A stretch of DNA of 64,000 nucleotides from Ischnura elegans (Eukaryota; Arthropoda; Insecta; Odonata; Coenagrionidae), in assembly GCF_921293095.1 (NCBI RefSeq), contig NC_060254.1, forward strand, positions 64,402,069 to 64,466,068, in the 5' to 3' direction. The notes beneath the pieces were generated by a model. It was not told the DNA's origin, made no database searches, and was given only the letters and a program-made list of their open reading frames with translations. How positions within the stretch are numbered: the stretch's first letter is position 1; each line of letters opens with the position of its first letter. A program made the translations under genes and the position numbers. Positions 26,400-40,035 of the stretch are shown piece after piece.

Positions 26400-26680
26400 T
26401 CTCGGTATGATACAGCCTTTCTCTCCCTTGCCTCGGAGCATAGATACGAACCGCCGTAAACTTGACCCCACCATCTCTGCCCCAACTCCCCCCGCGCTCC
26501 CGATGGGCACACCCAGTTGGTTCACTCAGGGGCCTACAACCCACCAACCTTTATCTCCAAGCCTCCTACCTATCCCTCCAATCCTTTCCCTGTCTTTTTT
26601 ACGACCATACGTACCACTCACTCCTTCCAAAGTCTCTTTACGAGCGCCACAGAGCATGAGGCGAAACTTGCCCGCCCAGC
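26400..26680 (+). other. pyrimidine-rich stretch in dpr intron
   Basis: This is C/T-rich DNA inside a long open frame (26263-26847, 194 codons). The predicted peptide is proline/serine/leucine-rich with no recognisable domain and no clear splice or promoter context, so I treat the frame as compositional. Confidence 0.4.
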
Positions 26681-28434
26681 GAGCGTCAGCACTGCATTCT
26701 GGTGCTCAGGAAAAGCATGCCCTACGGTTCGGGAGTGGCTGCCTGCCTCAATATGACAAAACAAGCAGTTTTTTTCACTTCACTTTACTGCCACTAAAGG
26801 CTGTCTTTTTCATGAGAGCCAAAGCGCCATTAATGTCTACTCATTAGCTCTGCCCTGATTGCCACAGCGATTATTTCATAATGTACAACACATGGATAGC
26901 TTATTAAAAATAGTATTACTGTCCTATAGTTTTTCAGTTTTTTATGAAGGACATTACGTTACGATGCACGAGGATCATAGTTCCGATCGAAAATAGGCTT
27001 TCGAATTCCCAATGAACACTAACTGTAAGTCGAATACAATATCAAAATTCCTGTTCGCAAATTCAAGGCGATTGATAATGGGATCCCTATATCCGATCTG
27101 AAATTTTATTCCATGTAATAAATATAATTTAAAAAAAAACACTTAAACAACATGGAGTTAAACCTCAAAGTTACATGATAGGAGAGGTACCCTTTCATAA
27201 AGCACTGGAATAACAATGATATCGTCTCAAAGGTTAAACGTGGTTTTTCTAATCCAATTCCGTTTCTTTTGCTACTTAGTGAATTTTTTACCCGTACGTT
27301 GCTTAGATGTAATAATGGTAGATTTTACTCTTACCAAGCAATTAAATGTAAGCAATTAAGTAATTTACCTTATTGAAGTTCTATTATTCATAACGTTAAG
27401 TATTTGTTTTTCAATTCAAACTTACTAAGAAACCAACCTAGTTTCTGCTAAATCTAAACGCATGGGAAGATTAATGAAGGATTTATCTTTTTTGAAAAGA
27501 AATATTAAATGAGGCAACCAATTCCATTAGAATGAAAATGTGCCAGCAACACATTATCCAAGGAGTATCTGATGTGAATGAACGAATATTATCCAAGAAA
27601 TATTAATTCCCATTCTTGAGAAAGTTAAAGATGGACCCATTTAATGATATCGCAGCTTTACAGGCAGAATAAGAATATTCCTACATTTTACAAATTGTAG
27701 CGTATTAGATTGTTAAAATTTGTTCTTTGACAATAATGGTATAATGAATGTAATTATGAATGAAAGGTTGATATCACAGAGTTAAGAAAAGGAGAAATGA
27801 AAGTATACGTAATGTTAATTATGCTATAAATATACGTGGCCGAAATCAGCTTTTTCTCTAAAATTATACCTAGTTTCAAATTAATGCATTAGTAAAATAA
27901 AAATGGTGTTGCGTCTAAAAATGTCTGCTAACATTCAGGTCAAAATTTGCAAAGTATAATTTTTCAACCATTTTCAAGTCTTTCTGCATGTCAATCAATG
28001 TTACCAAGCCCATAAATTGTCGAAAATGTGTACGAAAATTGAAATTTATTTACAATAAGGATGCTTATGGTTTGATCGCTAAGTAAGTAAAATAATTCAA
28101 TTAATGACAGCAAGCAGACATGTATTTTCAACGTAACTATTTTCATATTTCTATGCCATATAAATACCATATCTTCAAAATTTGCCAAAGATATCCAAGA
28201 GAGATCTATGGCTTGGGAGATTAATGATACCGAACGCTGAAATAAAGCAAATATTTCATTTTTTTCCACACGGATTACTTAGAAATACCAACCTTGTGGT
28301 TGATGAGATCCTAAGCGTTTTCAAAGAATTAATGATTTATTCGACACGGCCTTCCTTTAACAAAATGAATCAATAAAATAAAAAATTCAAGAATACCTTG
28401 GATTCATGCTTGCAGAGATTCCACATATCACGGA

Positions 28435-29243
28435 TTTTTCAGCCCCGAACATGAAAATTTAAGTTTTTCCACACATGTAATTTTATTAAAGATAAACTGC
28501 GAACAGTTTATTCATTCTTTAACCCCCAACTCCACTTTTGATACACTGCGCACTACCAAATCTCGTCCGCAATGATTGGATTTAGACTGTATGTGTTCCC
28601 AAAAACGATGTGCTACTTCTACTTTGATGCAGTCATATATGAGAAACTGAGCAAGTAAATGGGATACCAAAAAGGCAAAATTGAAATATCCACGGGAAAT
28701 AGTGGTCATACTTTCGTGGATATTTCGCCCCCAACCCTATTCCCTTTCTATTCGAGGCCACCGCTGTTGTTGGATGCGCATCGCCACTGCTGCTGACCAG
28801 AAATTAATCATTTTAAAAGGATGAGTTATTTATACGTCATTATATACATTTCATGCACTTCATTCATCACGAAAGACATGAAATGAAGCAATAAACTGAA
28901 TCATACATTTAATGCGTAATATCTAGTTCATAAAGGCTTCAGTGCTACCGTAGACCATGACAGTTTTCATTCCCGATCATGAATATTTAAGAATTGTCAC
29001 CCATGTGAATTTTATCAAAGAAAAACGGTGAACAGTTTCTTCATACTTCCAACCTCAAATTCATTTTTGATAAACTGCGCCACAAAATCTCGTCCGACAC
29101 GGTTGAATTATGACTTCATAAGTTCTTAAAAATGATGCGCTACCGCTACTTCGATGAAAAACATATGAAAAACAGAGCAAGGAAACGGGGTACCGAAAAG
29201 GAAAAATTGAAATACCCACGGAAAGTAGTGCTCGTACTTTTTG
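28435..29243. repeat. direct duplication pair, about 533 bp apart
   Basis: About 28435-28714 and 28970-29243 align over some 275 bp, with shared blocks such as AAATCTCGTCCG, GAACAGTTT and AAAATTGAAATA(T/C)CCACGG. Short ORFs over each copy lie in different frames. Confidence 0.75.
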
Positions 29244-29637
29244 ATGCTCACCTCTCGGCACTCGACTTATGCAGACGAGCCAGACGCATTTTCTCATGCA
29301 TTGTCAATCCTCACTCCACGGGCCTCGATGCCGTGTTCGCGACGGAGTGTTGTGGGCGCCCGAGGGTGGTCGTAAAGGCTTCAACTTCCATTGTAACCCA
29401 GGCAAACCTTTAATGCTTACCTTCCATGTATGCCTTTCCTGCTATTCTTATCGTGGCAACCGTATATGCACACAGTATATTGTGAGTGCTCTAGGAAGAT
29501 TCGCGCGAGAAAGGTCTTATGGAGTTAACCGAAATAAGCAACAACAGTAAAAATGAGCCGCACAAAGTTTATCCTTTGTAAATATTGAACGTGAACTTTC
29601 TCAAAATTCTTGAAAATATAGGTTTTAGGCAATAATT

Positions 29638-30170
29638 TTGATGCTAGCACCACCTGGGTACAACTGACGAAGAAGTCCATAATAGCATGAAAAAAAGTCT
29701 GTCAATAGCTGGAATTTCTACTTATTTGTGCGATTCTAATTCCACACAAAAAATTGGAAACATGCATTAAGCATCATGAAATACGCACTTTTAATCAAAT
29801 AAATAATTACGGGCAAGGACATCGGTTTAAATTTTACGCGCCCTTTACAAATAAATAGCAAATGAAAGCGGGTTTTGATTGTGAAAGTGATTAAAAATAT
29901 CATTTTCCAAATGCTTTATAAGTCGACCACTAAAGATTCCATCTGCATGATACAGTGAAGTTATAAACTCAACACCAAGAAAATTAATGTTTCTTCATGG
30001 TTTAAATGAAGTTTATGTTAGTACCACCTGGGTACAATTTAAACGAATTTCAAAGGCCATAATAGAATTAAAAATCTGCCATGCAAGAGCTAAAAGTTCT
30101 TCTTTTTTCTACGAGGCTAATTTCACACAAAAAAATTGCAAACCGTGGGGAAATACATCTTTAAAATGTC
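29638..30170. repeat. direct duplication pair, about 376 bp apart
   Basis: About 29638-29800 and 30013-30170 share GTACCACCTGGGTACAA-like starts and TTCACACAAAAAATTG-like centres. No product is recognised. Confidence 0.65.
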
Positions 30171-30486
30171 TCTCTTCAGTTCATCCAAACTTCAATCAAT
30201 ATATTCATAAACATATAAGTAAACACAAACTCAATGCGAGCAAATAATACGGGACACAGGAAATGACTTTGTTGCACCATGTCATCACTCATTCCTATTA
30301 AAAATAAAGACATTTTTCTAAATAAAACTTGATAAATTATCGGAACATTCACTAATAATCTAATACATGGAGCGAGCGGCAGGTCTTAAGAATATTAACT
30401 GTCGGCTTGGACCACTGGGAAAAGTAGGATTGGATCGCTTTGGTTACCTAAAGTTATATAATGAGATCCATTAAAAATCTACTTAC

Positions 30487-30655
30487 CGTTGAGCACGTGG
30501 ACCACAAGGGTCTTGGGGTTTGCATTGGATGGGCTGCATGTGTACTTCCCGGAGTCAGCTGCTTTCGCCCTTTGGATCAGAAGGTAACTCGTCGTGATGT
30601 CACCCTTTTCCGTGATCACGCTCACACCACCACGGGGAGAATCGTAATTAATCTC
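30487..30655 (-). CDS. dpr: Dpr-family gene, internal exon: second half of Ig domain 2
   Basis: Minus-strand exon of 169 bp, with acceptor TGCTTTCAG and donor AACG|GTAAGT. It encodes 56 codons plus one base (phase 1). The peptide begins EINYDSPRGGVSVITEKGD, the most diagnostic motif of Dpr proteins, then TTSYLLIQRAKAADSGKYTC and ends VHVLN. The second Ig cysteine is codon 40, in the classical D-x-G-x-Y-x-C setting. It lies 59 residues after the first cysteine in the exon at 49425-49552, as expected for an Ig fold. Joining the two exons gives ...YWTHNRE|EINYDS with no frame loss. The intron between them is about 18.8 kb. Immediately upstream in transcript direction lies a partial duplicate of the acceptor region (30813-30853). 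The + strand ORF over this stretch is a shadow. The family assignment is firm; the exact paralogue is not. Confidence 0.95.
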
Positions 30656-30812
30656 CTGAAAGCAGAGAAGAGGTACACATTAGATAGGACCTTGATTACC
30701 AATGTAATTCTTACGATTGAAAAATAAATTATGAAAAAATTAATGGAATATTGGCTAAATGCATCAATTTTAACCCGAGTTTATTCTTGCATGCTATTTA
30801 AAATGTTTATAT

Positions 30813-30853
30813 TTATCTCCTGAAAGCAGAGAGAAGATACAAATTAGATACGA
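30813..30853. repeat. duplicate of the dpr exon 30487-30655 splice-acceptor region
   Basis: About 40 bases copy the acceptor boundary at 30650-30690, 164 bp away in the same orientation. The copy includes the polypyrimidine tract, CTTTCAG and the first codons of the exon (GAGATAAAT against GAGATTAAT). Read in the dpr frame from the copied acceptor, a stop appears after 12 codons, so it is a decoy rather than an exon. Confidence 0.75.
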
Positions 30854-30889
30854 AATTATTTTAGTTTAAAGTATACCGGGACTAGCCGC

Positions 30890-30960
30890 GGTGATAACTT
30901 CGAATCCCGGTCAAGGCGAATGATTTTTGCTCTGTGGAACTTTCGCACGAAATTCTTTAC
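30890..30960 (+). repeat. tRNA-derived SINE fragment
   Basis: A B-box-like CTTCGAATCCCGG (30898-30910) is followed by a tail resembling arthropod SINE bodies. No convincing A box is present, so the 5' part is missing or decayed. It lies about 240 bp upstream, in transcript direction, of the dpr exon at 30487-30655. Confidence 0.3.
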
Positions 30961-31009
30961 TGACAAAAAACATGAAACAAACCTGCATACTATATAAGTG
31001 GAGGGAGAT

Positions 31010-31200
31010 TATTAGATTTGTGAGTAGAGCAACTGGCTGCAAATATAAGAATCCACGGTTCGACTCCTAGTTTGGGAACCCACGAAAAAAATCCTCGAAG
31101 TGAGAGATGGCCTAAAGAAATGAACTGGCCCTACTACCCTGAATGTGTGACATTCACAAGTCTTTGAACCTCCACACTTATGCAACCCAACAATTGGTTT
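31010..31200 (+). repeat. tRNA-derived SINE
   Basis: An A-box-like GAGTAGAGCAACTGG (about 31022-31036) and a perfect B box GGTTCGACTCC (31057-31067) are spaced as in tRNA genes. A non-tRNA body of about 130 bp follows. The 3' boundary is uncertain. Confidence 0.45.
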
Positions 31201-32510
31201 GGATCACTGAGTAAATAATAGAGCATGAATGAGCGGAAAGAGCGGAAATATTGCTAATTCATTTATTTTCTTACCACCGAAAACAGCATTATTGGCCTCT
31301 TACCTTTTTATTATTACACCACTATTGGCCCTACAGGGTTTTCTCAGCTTAACAATTAAACGTACAAGATAATCCATACTCTGAATTTTTCAAGGACTTC
31401 ACCCCGCCGCTACCGCGGCCGGCAAGATCTTGCGCCTATTTGTATGGTCGAAGATACTGCCTCCAATATCATTCATTATTAAGGTAAAATATTTATGAAG
31501 CATTGGGGATCGTTAAAAATATGTCAAATTATGAAAAAAAATAATTAATTATTGGTCTTTAATTAACTGCCTCAATTTAACCTCAGGTTTCTGCTATGTA
31601 GGAATGTCAGCCTTGGATATTTCGCTCGCGTAGGTGTTTCACCAGAACTTCTACCGGTATCTTCACGTGAAGATTAGTCAGAAAGTATATTCCCTCAATC
31701 TTATTTACATAGGGCATCAAATAGTTAGGCAAAGTCTAAATGCCATACCTTTGTAGTTGATGCAGTATTAAATGAAATTTCATGACGCTGAGAAATATTA
31801 AATAAATAGATATAAAAATTTGAATATTTTAACAAAAATGATTATCTAACTCTTTCCAGCCACCAAAGAAATCAATACTGAAATATAATACGAAGAAACA
31901 TCTGTGAAAGCGCACGTAAGAGAAAATTGGAAAAAAATTCCGCATAACTATACTAAAATTTGTATTATACAGTCATTGATAATATTTTTCTCCACACAAA
32001 TGGGAGAAAGGGATACAACATTTTTCTTTTTGACTATCCTTTCGTAAGCAGAATATCTCGACCTAGATTCCCATTTGTTGAGGTTGTTTGGCAAACGTGT
32101 CTCATTGAAATTGCGCTGGAAAATATCCAGGTCACCATGCGGGAAAATATAGGGCATTTTTCTCACGCATGCAAGTTTGTTGATTTGGCAACACCCTGGA
32201 GTTTGCGCTGGGCCACCCTTAGTAATTTGCGGCTGAGCTTCTGCTTTGGCGAAAATAGGTAGGTGTGTGCTCGAGGTATGTTTTTTACGATTTAAATATT
32301 TTATACTTAAGTCGATTTTATTAGGACCCGCATGAAAACTGCCATCTATGGCAAAGCAGTAACTACTAGGCTCCAATCTCGAGAGCAAATGTGATCATGG
32401 AAAACTTTCTAAAATTATTATAGTTCTATTAGAAATTAGAAATACCATAAAATAAAATATCACTAAAAATGCTATGGTTAATATGAATATCATAGGAAAG
32501 AAGAAGAGAA

Positions 32511-33570
32511 ACCACGATTCTAATACATATCATGAAATAATTAGATTTATATTGAAATCTGGTAAAATGTATGAATAATAATCAATTTATATAATTTACA
32601 TAAATAAAGAAGATAAATAGTACAGAAGAGGCAATTTTTTTTTCATTTGAAAAATGACTGCTTTTACACCTCAAGTAGGAGCACAATAGACCGTGAAATC
32701 AATCCATACAGATGAAGATAGGAAATCAATATTCTTGAGGAACTCTACGGCCTAAAATTTGCGAAATTTCGGCGTCAATAAAAGGGGTTAAAACTGATAC
32801 AATATTCAGTTTCAAGAAATGCCAATTTGTTTTAATTAGTAATGTTCAAGCATTACAAAGGTGAGGAAAAAGTTTGCGTGCCACATGCCTTTTGAACCTA
32901 TATGAGAGTATTAATTTTTACGAATACCTACCAAATTAAAATGTTTCTTTATACATTTGTCGTATCTGGCACGCTAATATGTATTCCTTTGCTCGACATC
33001 CTTGCTAGAAGTGGAACGCTACTATATCGAACCACGATTCTAATACACGTCATGAAAAAATTAGATTTATATTGAAATCTGGTGAAATTTATAAGATAAT
33101 TTATAATCTTCACTTTTATAATCCATTTATATAATTTACATAAATAAAGAAGATAAATAGTATAGAAGAGGCAATTTTTTCTCATTTGAAAAATGAATGC
33201 TTTAACACCTCAAGTAAGAGCACCATAGACCGTGAAATCAATCTATTCAGATGAAGATAGGAAATCAATATTCTTGAGGAACTCTACGGCCTAAAATTTG
33301 CGAAATGTCGGCGTCAATAAAAGGGGTTTAAACCGATAGAATATTCAGTTTCAAGAAATTCCAATTTGTTTTAATTATTAATGTCCAAGCATTACAAAGG
33401 TGAGGAAAAAGTTTGCTTGCCACATGCCTTTTGAACTTATATGAGAGTATGAATCTTCACGAATGGCTACCTAATTAAAATGTGTCTTTATACATTTGTC
33501 GTATCTGGCACGCTAATATGTATTCCTTTGCTCGACATCCTTGCTAGTAAGTGGGACGCTACTATATCGA
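32511..33570. repeat. tandem direct duplication, about 0.53 kb per copy
   Basis: Copy 1 (32511-33030) and copy 2 (33031-33570) abut exactly: copy 1 ends ACTATATCGA, where copy 2 begins ACCACGATTC, and copy 2 ends with the same ACTATATCGA. Divergence looks like a few percent, plus an extra block of about 20 bp in copy 2 near 33090-33115. No coding sequence is recognisable. Confidence 0.9.
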
Positions 33571-33978
33571 GTTTCAATTATTCGTGCTCATTGTGACCAG
33601 AATTGATACTATTATCATTACGTTAAGTAATTTCAATGCAAAAAATAAAGACGGGAATATTATCTTCTGAATTCCTCCCCTTCAATCGTTCACATAGTAG
33701 ATGTCGCTATTCGAGTTTCTGATGCCTAACTCTGTACGATATTGGACCTTTTAAAATCAATCACTGCGAGAGAACCCTTGCTTGGATAGACAAGAAAATA
33801 CATAGGCATGCATGACGAGACAAAATTATACCATTGGAATGTATATGCTGTAAATGCATTTGTCACGCAAATCTGTAGCTCAGCTTAGCAGTGCTTGGAT
33901 ATTGTGATCAATTATTTTCACCGATGTTGAATTAAAATGTTTTATTTTTATTATGTAAAGGGAAATTTAGGAGCAAAA

Positions 33979-35110
33979 TTTACCAACATTGACGATTTAT
34001 ATGAGCAAAATGTAGAAAGAAAGTTTATTGCAAGTTGAATTTATGACAATTATGCATTGCATCAATCGGGATACGTTACGAAAGGAGGAAAAAATGAGTA
34101 GCAAGGTGTAATTGCAGTAAAAAATCAAAATTAAAGAAATCAAAATCATAAAAAATGCGAATTGTTGTAACAAATTGTAGATGAGGAGAAAAGTGATATT
34201 GCCGCCAATGACGTTTTCAGCCCGAGTGGATCCCTGAGAAAAATTCACTACTCCCATACGCCGGGAAAAGTGAAACGAGAAGTTTAAGAGCAAAATTTAG
34301 CCTGCTGACAAGCTTTTCTTAGCGTAGCAAGACTCATATTTTCAATAAATTATGTGCAGCAAAAATAGTACTATAACCCTGAATACATTATTTTTTCTTA
34401 TTTATCTATTTTATCTCATTTTTTCAATTTATATTTAAAGTGCTTTATTGTTACCATTTCTCATTAAAATGACAGTGCACTATCAGCTTTTGTAATGATA
34501 ATAAGGATTTATGCCCTGGCTTATTCAAAATTAAGGAGTGTGAATAGATATATTAAAACGAATAATAAAAATACTGACAGGCTACTGTAATTGGGTAAAA
34601 TTGTTCGAAAGCAAAAATTTCCAACATTGAGGGTTTATAAGAATAAAATACAGAAAAAAGTTTATTGCAAGTTGACTTTATCACCATTACATGGTGGATA
34701 AATCAGTATACGCTACAAAAGGAGGAAAAATGAATAGAAAGACGAAACTGCAGTAAAAATCAAAATTTACTAGTTGCATTTTTATTTACTTTTAAAATTG
34801 CAGTAGAAATACTTGTAAAACATATATTAAGCTGCATTATTATATTATTACACTGCATATATTAATTAATGTTTCTCCAATGTACATTTTTTTAAATGCT
34901 ACTTTTCTACTGAATCGTTACTATAATATTCTATTCTGTAAATATTATATTAGTTAAAATTAAAATTTTACTAAAATAAAAAATACCAGCTTCGACGATT
35001 TATAAGTGCAAAAAGTGAAAGGAAAGTCTAGTTGAATTTATGACCGATACCGGCGTATCAATCGGGATACGTTACGAAAGGAGGAAAAATGAGTAGCGAG
35101 GATGAAAGAC
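33979..35110. repeat. three dispersed direct copies of a 130-150 bp module
   Basis: Copies lie at about 33979-34132, 34617-34770 and 34984-35110, all in the same orientation. The shared core includes ATCGGGATACGTTACGAAAG, then GAGGAAAAATGAGTAG (varied in the middle copy). Copies one and three agree best in that core. Spacings are about 638 and 367 bp. No coding function is apparent. Confidence 0.7.
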
Positions 35111-38100
35111 GATTTTCAGTGGAGAAGTACATAAGAGGGAGTGGATGAGAGAGCGCGTGAGAAGTGTATATGAAGGATGAAGTGGACGGGGAGATCATTC
35201 AGAGAAATGTAAGGCGCCGCCGTCCAACAGCTGCTGTGGACACAGACGGACAGTCGGAACATGAGAGGTGCTCGAGCAGAACAAAAGCGAATCTTCTTAT
35301 GCCTTCTTGGTCCCACTACGTGTCTTTGCCTCTCTTCTGTATTTTCGGCAAGAGGACTGGACCCTGCTGACGGAATATAAAGGGCAGAGAGGAAAATGAA
35401 AGCAGCGAAAGTGTGGAGGGCCAGGAGTTAAATTCGGAATGAGCAGAAAGCATGAAAATGACTCCAAAAATGGAGGATAAAAAGGAAGACATTAATATAA
35501 ATGTTAATATGAACGGGAAGTTGCTCTTATCCTGCTTCCATAATGCAGGTTAGGAAACGGGAAAATTTATCCAAACTATATACTTTTAACCAAACAGTTA
35601 ATGCCTATATTTTTTACTTTACGATTACATAATGATTACTTTCACGGCTATGAAAATTCGTTTGAAAAATCGATTGTTATAATTCAACACAAATAATGTG
35701 AAATAATATTAATCCAGGGGAAATGAATTTATTTAAAAACCAAAGTACTCATCCTAATTATTGTTCATTAAGAGCATAGCTAACATATCCAGAATAAATT
35801 TGATCCGACGTGAATAATTTTTTCAAGCATAACTAAAAGGTACCTACTCTCTCACCGACTACGCTGCCAGCAAAGTTACTCAATACACATGCATGTCGTA
35901 ATTTCATAAAGAAGTTGAGAGAAAGAGAGTCTAGCGAAGAAGTAAAAAATGCATAAGATAAGATATTACAACTGTTGCTACTCATCACTAAAACTTTATT
36001 TGTCATATGTTAACTTAAATGAGACATACATGATTAGATTAGTGATGAGTAGGGGTTGCGTAGGTAAGAAAAATTGTGTTCCCAGTTTCCATGGCACTTA
36101 CCGTTATATGTACAGGGAATATGATAAAATCATGCTAACACGATACTGATCACAGGGTAGGGACAAAAAATTGGCGGGAAATGTTATTCTGAATAAAAGA
36201 ATTCGTAATTCCATATTTTCCGTTGATGCATGGTGAAAAAAATAAATGTTGCATTAAGAGAGAATATTTTAAGTATTTTCACCGTGGAAATTGAGGTGTA
36301 TTCTGGCTCTAAGATAATTTTCAGTACAGGACAACGACTGTAAAAATTGGAAAATATTTTAGAGACTAAACGCCCCATCCAGAAAACGAAAGAGACGAGT
36401 GGATAATTTTCTGTGGATAACGACGGAGCAACGTCATCACATAACGATCTCATCATGGTTTCCCCTTCTTTAAAAGAGGGAAAGCTGAGTCATAAGGGTT
36501 TAATTACATAATGTATTCTTTAATTGTCATCTCGATTAGAGAGACTTTAATCCTTAGGTGTGCATTACCTTGCGAGTAAAAATACATTTTAAAAATCTTG
36601 TGGAAAAATCTGGTTTCCATTTTGAAAATACATGCTCATCAGGCTTAATTTTAATTTTGAAATTGTGGGAAATAGTAAAAAATGCACTTGTTCCTATGTA
36701 AAAGATTTTAATTATCCAAAAGTTTTACCAATGTATCGAAAATGAAGTTTGAAGGCATTGTATAAATAAACCTTAAAGGAAATTTATGAAAAAAATAAAT
36801 AAATATATCTCCAGGAGTGTATAACTTCCATATCCCTTACGTTTCACTGCAAAACTACATTAAAATTAAAAAATATAATAAATAAGCTTTAGTAATAATT
36901 ATTGTATATTTTTCTCGAAAATGGTTACCAAAATTATGCCCAAATCGAGTTCATGGATACCTTCAGTAGCTCAGCGTTTTATATCCAGCATATAATATAC
37001 ACATATCATGGGAGTTTAACTTATTTTGCGTATGAAATGAAGTTTTCATACTGTGATATGAAATAACTTCAATTAACAGAATATCTTTCGTCATTTTCTT
37101 CTACAATTTACGTCGGAATAAAGTCATGATTTTATTTTAGGATGGACTAAGTAAAAGATCATGGCTTATTACAACTGGCATGTAATTCAATTGATGTTAA
37201 ATTAACTTACACATAATAATTTTCCAATTTCACTTAAGGATTCTCGCTGGGATAAAATTCATACATTCAAGCACATATATTATCCATGGCTTTAATCCAG
37301 CAAAACATGTCTTAAAAAATAAAGTATAACCTAAAGATATTGAAATAAATGTAAAGAGATGTATGATACAATTTGATGCTTTATTTTTACAGATTTCCAG
37401 ATGAATATAAAAAATTCCAGCCAAAAGAAGTGCGAAGGTAACGACGAGGAAGATTAATTTAAGATGAAAATTCCAAAACAAGGAAGTTTCCAGTCTTTCA
37501 GGCAAAGAAAATGAAATCACTAGGAGAGATAGTTGTTTACCTGAAGGGTTCGGCACAATAAAGATTGGTAATTTCAAATGTAAATTCAAATGATATTTAG
37601 TATCAGTGCCTTAGGATCACAGACATCAGAGATAGGCTAAAGAAAGCCTACATATGGCACGTCACATAAACGACCTCATACATAACAGCGCGGTAACAGC
37701 CCACGGTCAAAACACCTAGTCCAGTATATACTCGCGCCTTTGTAAAGAGATGGATTACCTGTCTTAGATGAAGCGATCATTATTCAACCTACATGCCAGA
37801 GGATTGCAACATTCGCAACAAGGAAACTTGTCCCCTTGCCACATAATCCTGAAATTTTCAAGTATTATAAAAACGTGGATTTGACTGCGTTCACCTTCTT
37901 TGCCATTTATTTGTATTAAAAGCATAATCAGTCTTATTTTATTTTAACGGAAAGAGTCTAACAACATGAATTTTGAAACCATATTAAATGATGTAATCCA
38001 TCAAAACAAAAACCATCTTAACTTTTCGCCAGTGGCATAGCTATTTGTTTTAATTTAAATAGCAATGAACTGAACAAAATTCATGGGAAGCATTATGAAG

Positions 38101-39954
38101 ACTGTGGAGTTAATAAGGGAGAATGTCATTTATATTTTCCTTTGTGGAATGAGTATTTATTTTATAAGTTGTAAATGAAATGATTCCAAAATATTTTTAA
38201 TTCTATAATATTATGAATAGTCCTGGCTATATTGTGCATACAAATTATTTTTCCTCCTACAAAAGAATTATTATTGTTAAAAACTCATTTGGAATTTTCT
38301 CCAAATTCTTAGGAAGTTACTAGTTCAATAAATATAGGCGAAATATTTTTATTTTTCCAAAAATATGATCCTTTTCATGACAAATCTAACTAGACCAGCC
38401 ATGAGATAACATTTACTGACTCATCTGAGAAGAAATAGACCCTGTTTTCGGTGTAGAGGAATTAGAATGCAAAGACTAATCCAGTAAAAATATAATATAT
38501 GGTGCACCGCAATTTGGTTTCTTGTGGTTTTGTGAATAGTTTTACTTATGGTGATTATATAACAACCCTACGCTTAACAGAACTTCCTTCCATTTTATCT
38601 CTTAAAAGTACAAATGTGGCTGTAATCAATCCTGGGTGATATTTTAAGTTATAAAAAAAAATATGTGAATGTGCATCAAATTCATCTTCATTAGAGACAT
38701 CTGGAATATTTTCTCTCATTAGATGAATGATTCTGCCGTTATAACAATCAAAAAGGAGTCCATTTTGCAGATTTATTTATGTTCAAGGTCATTATTACAT
38801 TGAATACTGAAAAGTACTCTCGAGCATTTGGTAATATTTTTTCATATTTAAGCCGAGTACAAGCCATAATGAAATTCCACTAATTACTTGGAAAGTAAAC
38901 CGAGCCCATTCTAGAGCTCTTCAATTGCTCGTCCTCCGAATTTAAGTAAACATTTCAATACCTTTTAAGGAATAACAAATGAACGCAGGGGATTGACTAT
39001 TCCCGCACGGCAAGTTGTATGAATAACAAATAAAGAGATAAGAAAAACAGTCTTTCCTCGACCTACGCCCTTTAAAGGGACCCCTTTAGCTCCGTCACAA
39101 AGAGAAAGCACTCGCAAATTCCTACCATCTCTCCCGAAAGATAAAACAAACGAAAATGAAAAATGAAACGCAAGGGAACACCAGCGCACATCAAAAAAAT
39201 ACCTCCGGCGCTGGTAAGGATTCTTTCCTCACAGGAACCTTGCTCTCGTCTTTGTGAAGCAGTCCGCGCAACGGAGAAGAAAACATACATTGACGGTACG
39301 GAAGGGAAAAAAAATGAATAAAGTGATGAGTTTACGGTGGCCTCACGTTCCAAGGACAGTAACCCGACGATGTCCTCGCGAAAATAATACAGTCTGGAGA
39401 GATTGGGGCGGTTTCATGGGGAGGGCATGGACTCTGACCGCGGGAGGGTCTAGTCGTGTGGCAGGGATAGAAATAGAGGAGTAGTCCAGTCGCTATGAGA
39501 CGTCGGGGGATTCGGCCGGCATCTAGTACCGGGCCATTTACTACGCAGTCTAGACTAAAATTTTGAATGGATATTCATCGTGCGAAAATTTCACAGAGAA
39601 AAAAATCATTCGTCTTGACAGGGAAACGAATCAAGATCTCACGAATTCCTGTTGGATCCTTCCGCCAGTTAAGCTACCGAGCTGTCTGTCTTCTCGGTAG
39701 AAATTTGTGGACTATACCGGAAAAGTATTGTGGATATTCATTACTTAAAATTTTAAAACGAAACCGGTTTGCTGCGGAAGCCATGAAAATATTAAATAAC
39801 CATTGTAGTTTAGTTTAAATTTCACGAACTTGAGACTATGAATTAAATAGTAAGCGACGTTAACTTAGCCAAAGTAAGACAAGGAAGAAATGGAGCATTT
39901 CATGAAACAAGTGACTCTGTGCGCAGTCACGTGCACGAATGTTTAACACACACA

Positions 39955-40035
39955 AAGGATGAAAATTGGGAGATCCAGGTTTGAATCCCGGCAAATATCT
40001 TTTCATGGGGTACTTCATTCTTTGGTGTGTTTAAG
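39955..40035 (+). repeat. possible SINE fragment with B box
   Basis: GGTTTGAATCCCGGC at 39978-39992 matches a polymerase III B box. No clear A box lies upstream, so the call rests on one motif. Confidence 0.25.

Larger units (their letters stand above)
16666..30486 (-). other. dpr intron between Ig2 second-half exon and C-terminal exon (phase 1)
   Basis: This 13.8-kb intron is bounded by GTAAGT at 30486 and CCTTTTCAG at 16666 on the minus strand. It has no supported coding exon. It contains a LINE 3' end, an 83-bp foldback and several diverged direct duplications (24020-25430, 28435-29243, 29638-30170 and 22035-23720), plus a CT-rich stretch near 26400-26680. The remaining sequence between these is AT-rich with no recognisable feature. 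Confidence 0.85.

Noticed and set aside
26263..26847. 194-codon plus-strand ORF
   Set aside because: It is proline/serine/leucine-rich in a C/T-biased block, has no domain, and overlapping frames are also open.
30461..30727. Plus-strand 88-codon ORF
   Set aside because: It is a shadow of the dpr exon on the minus strand.
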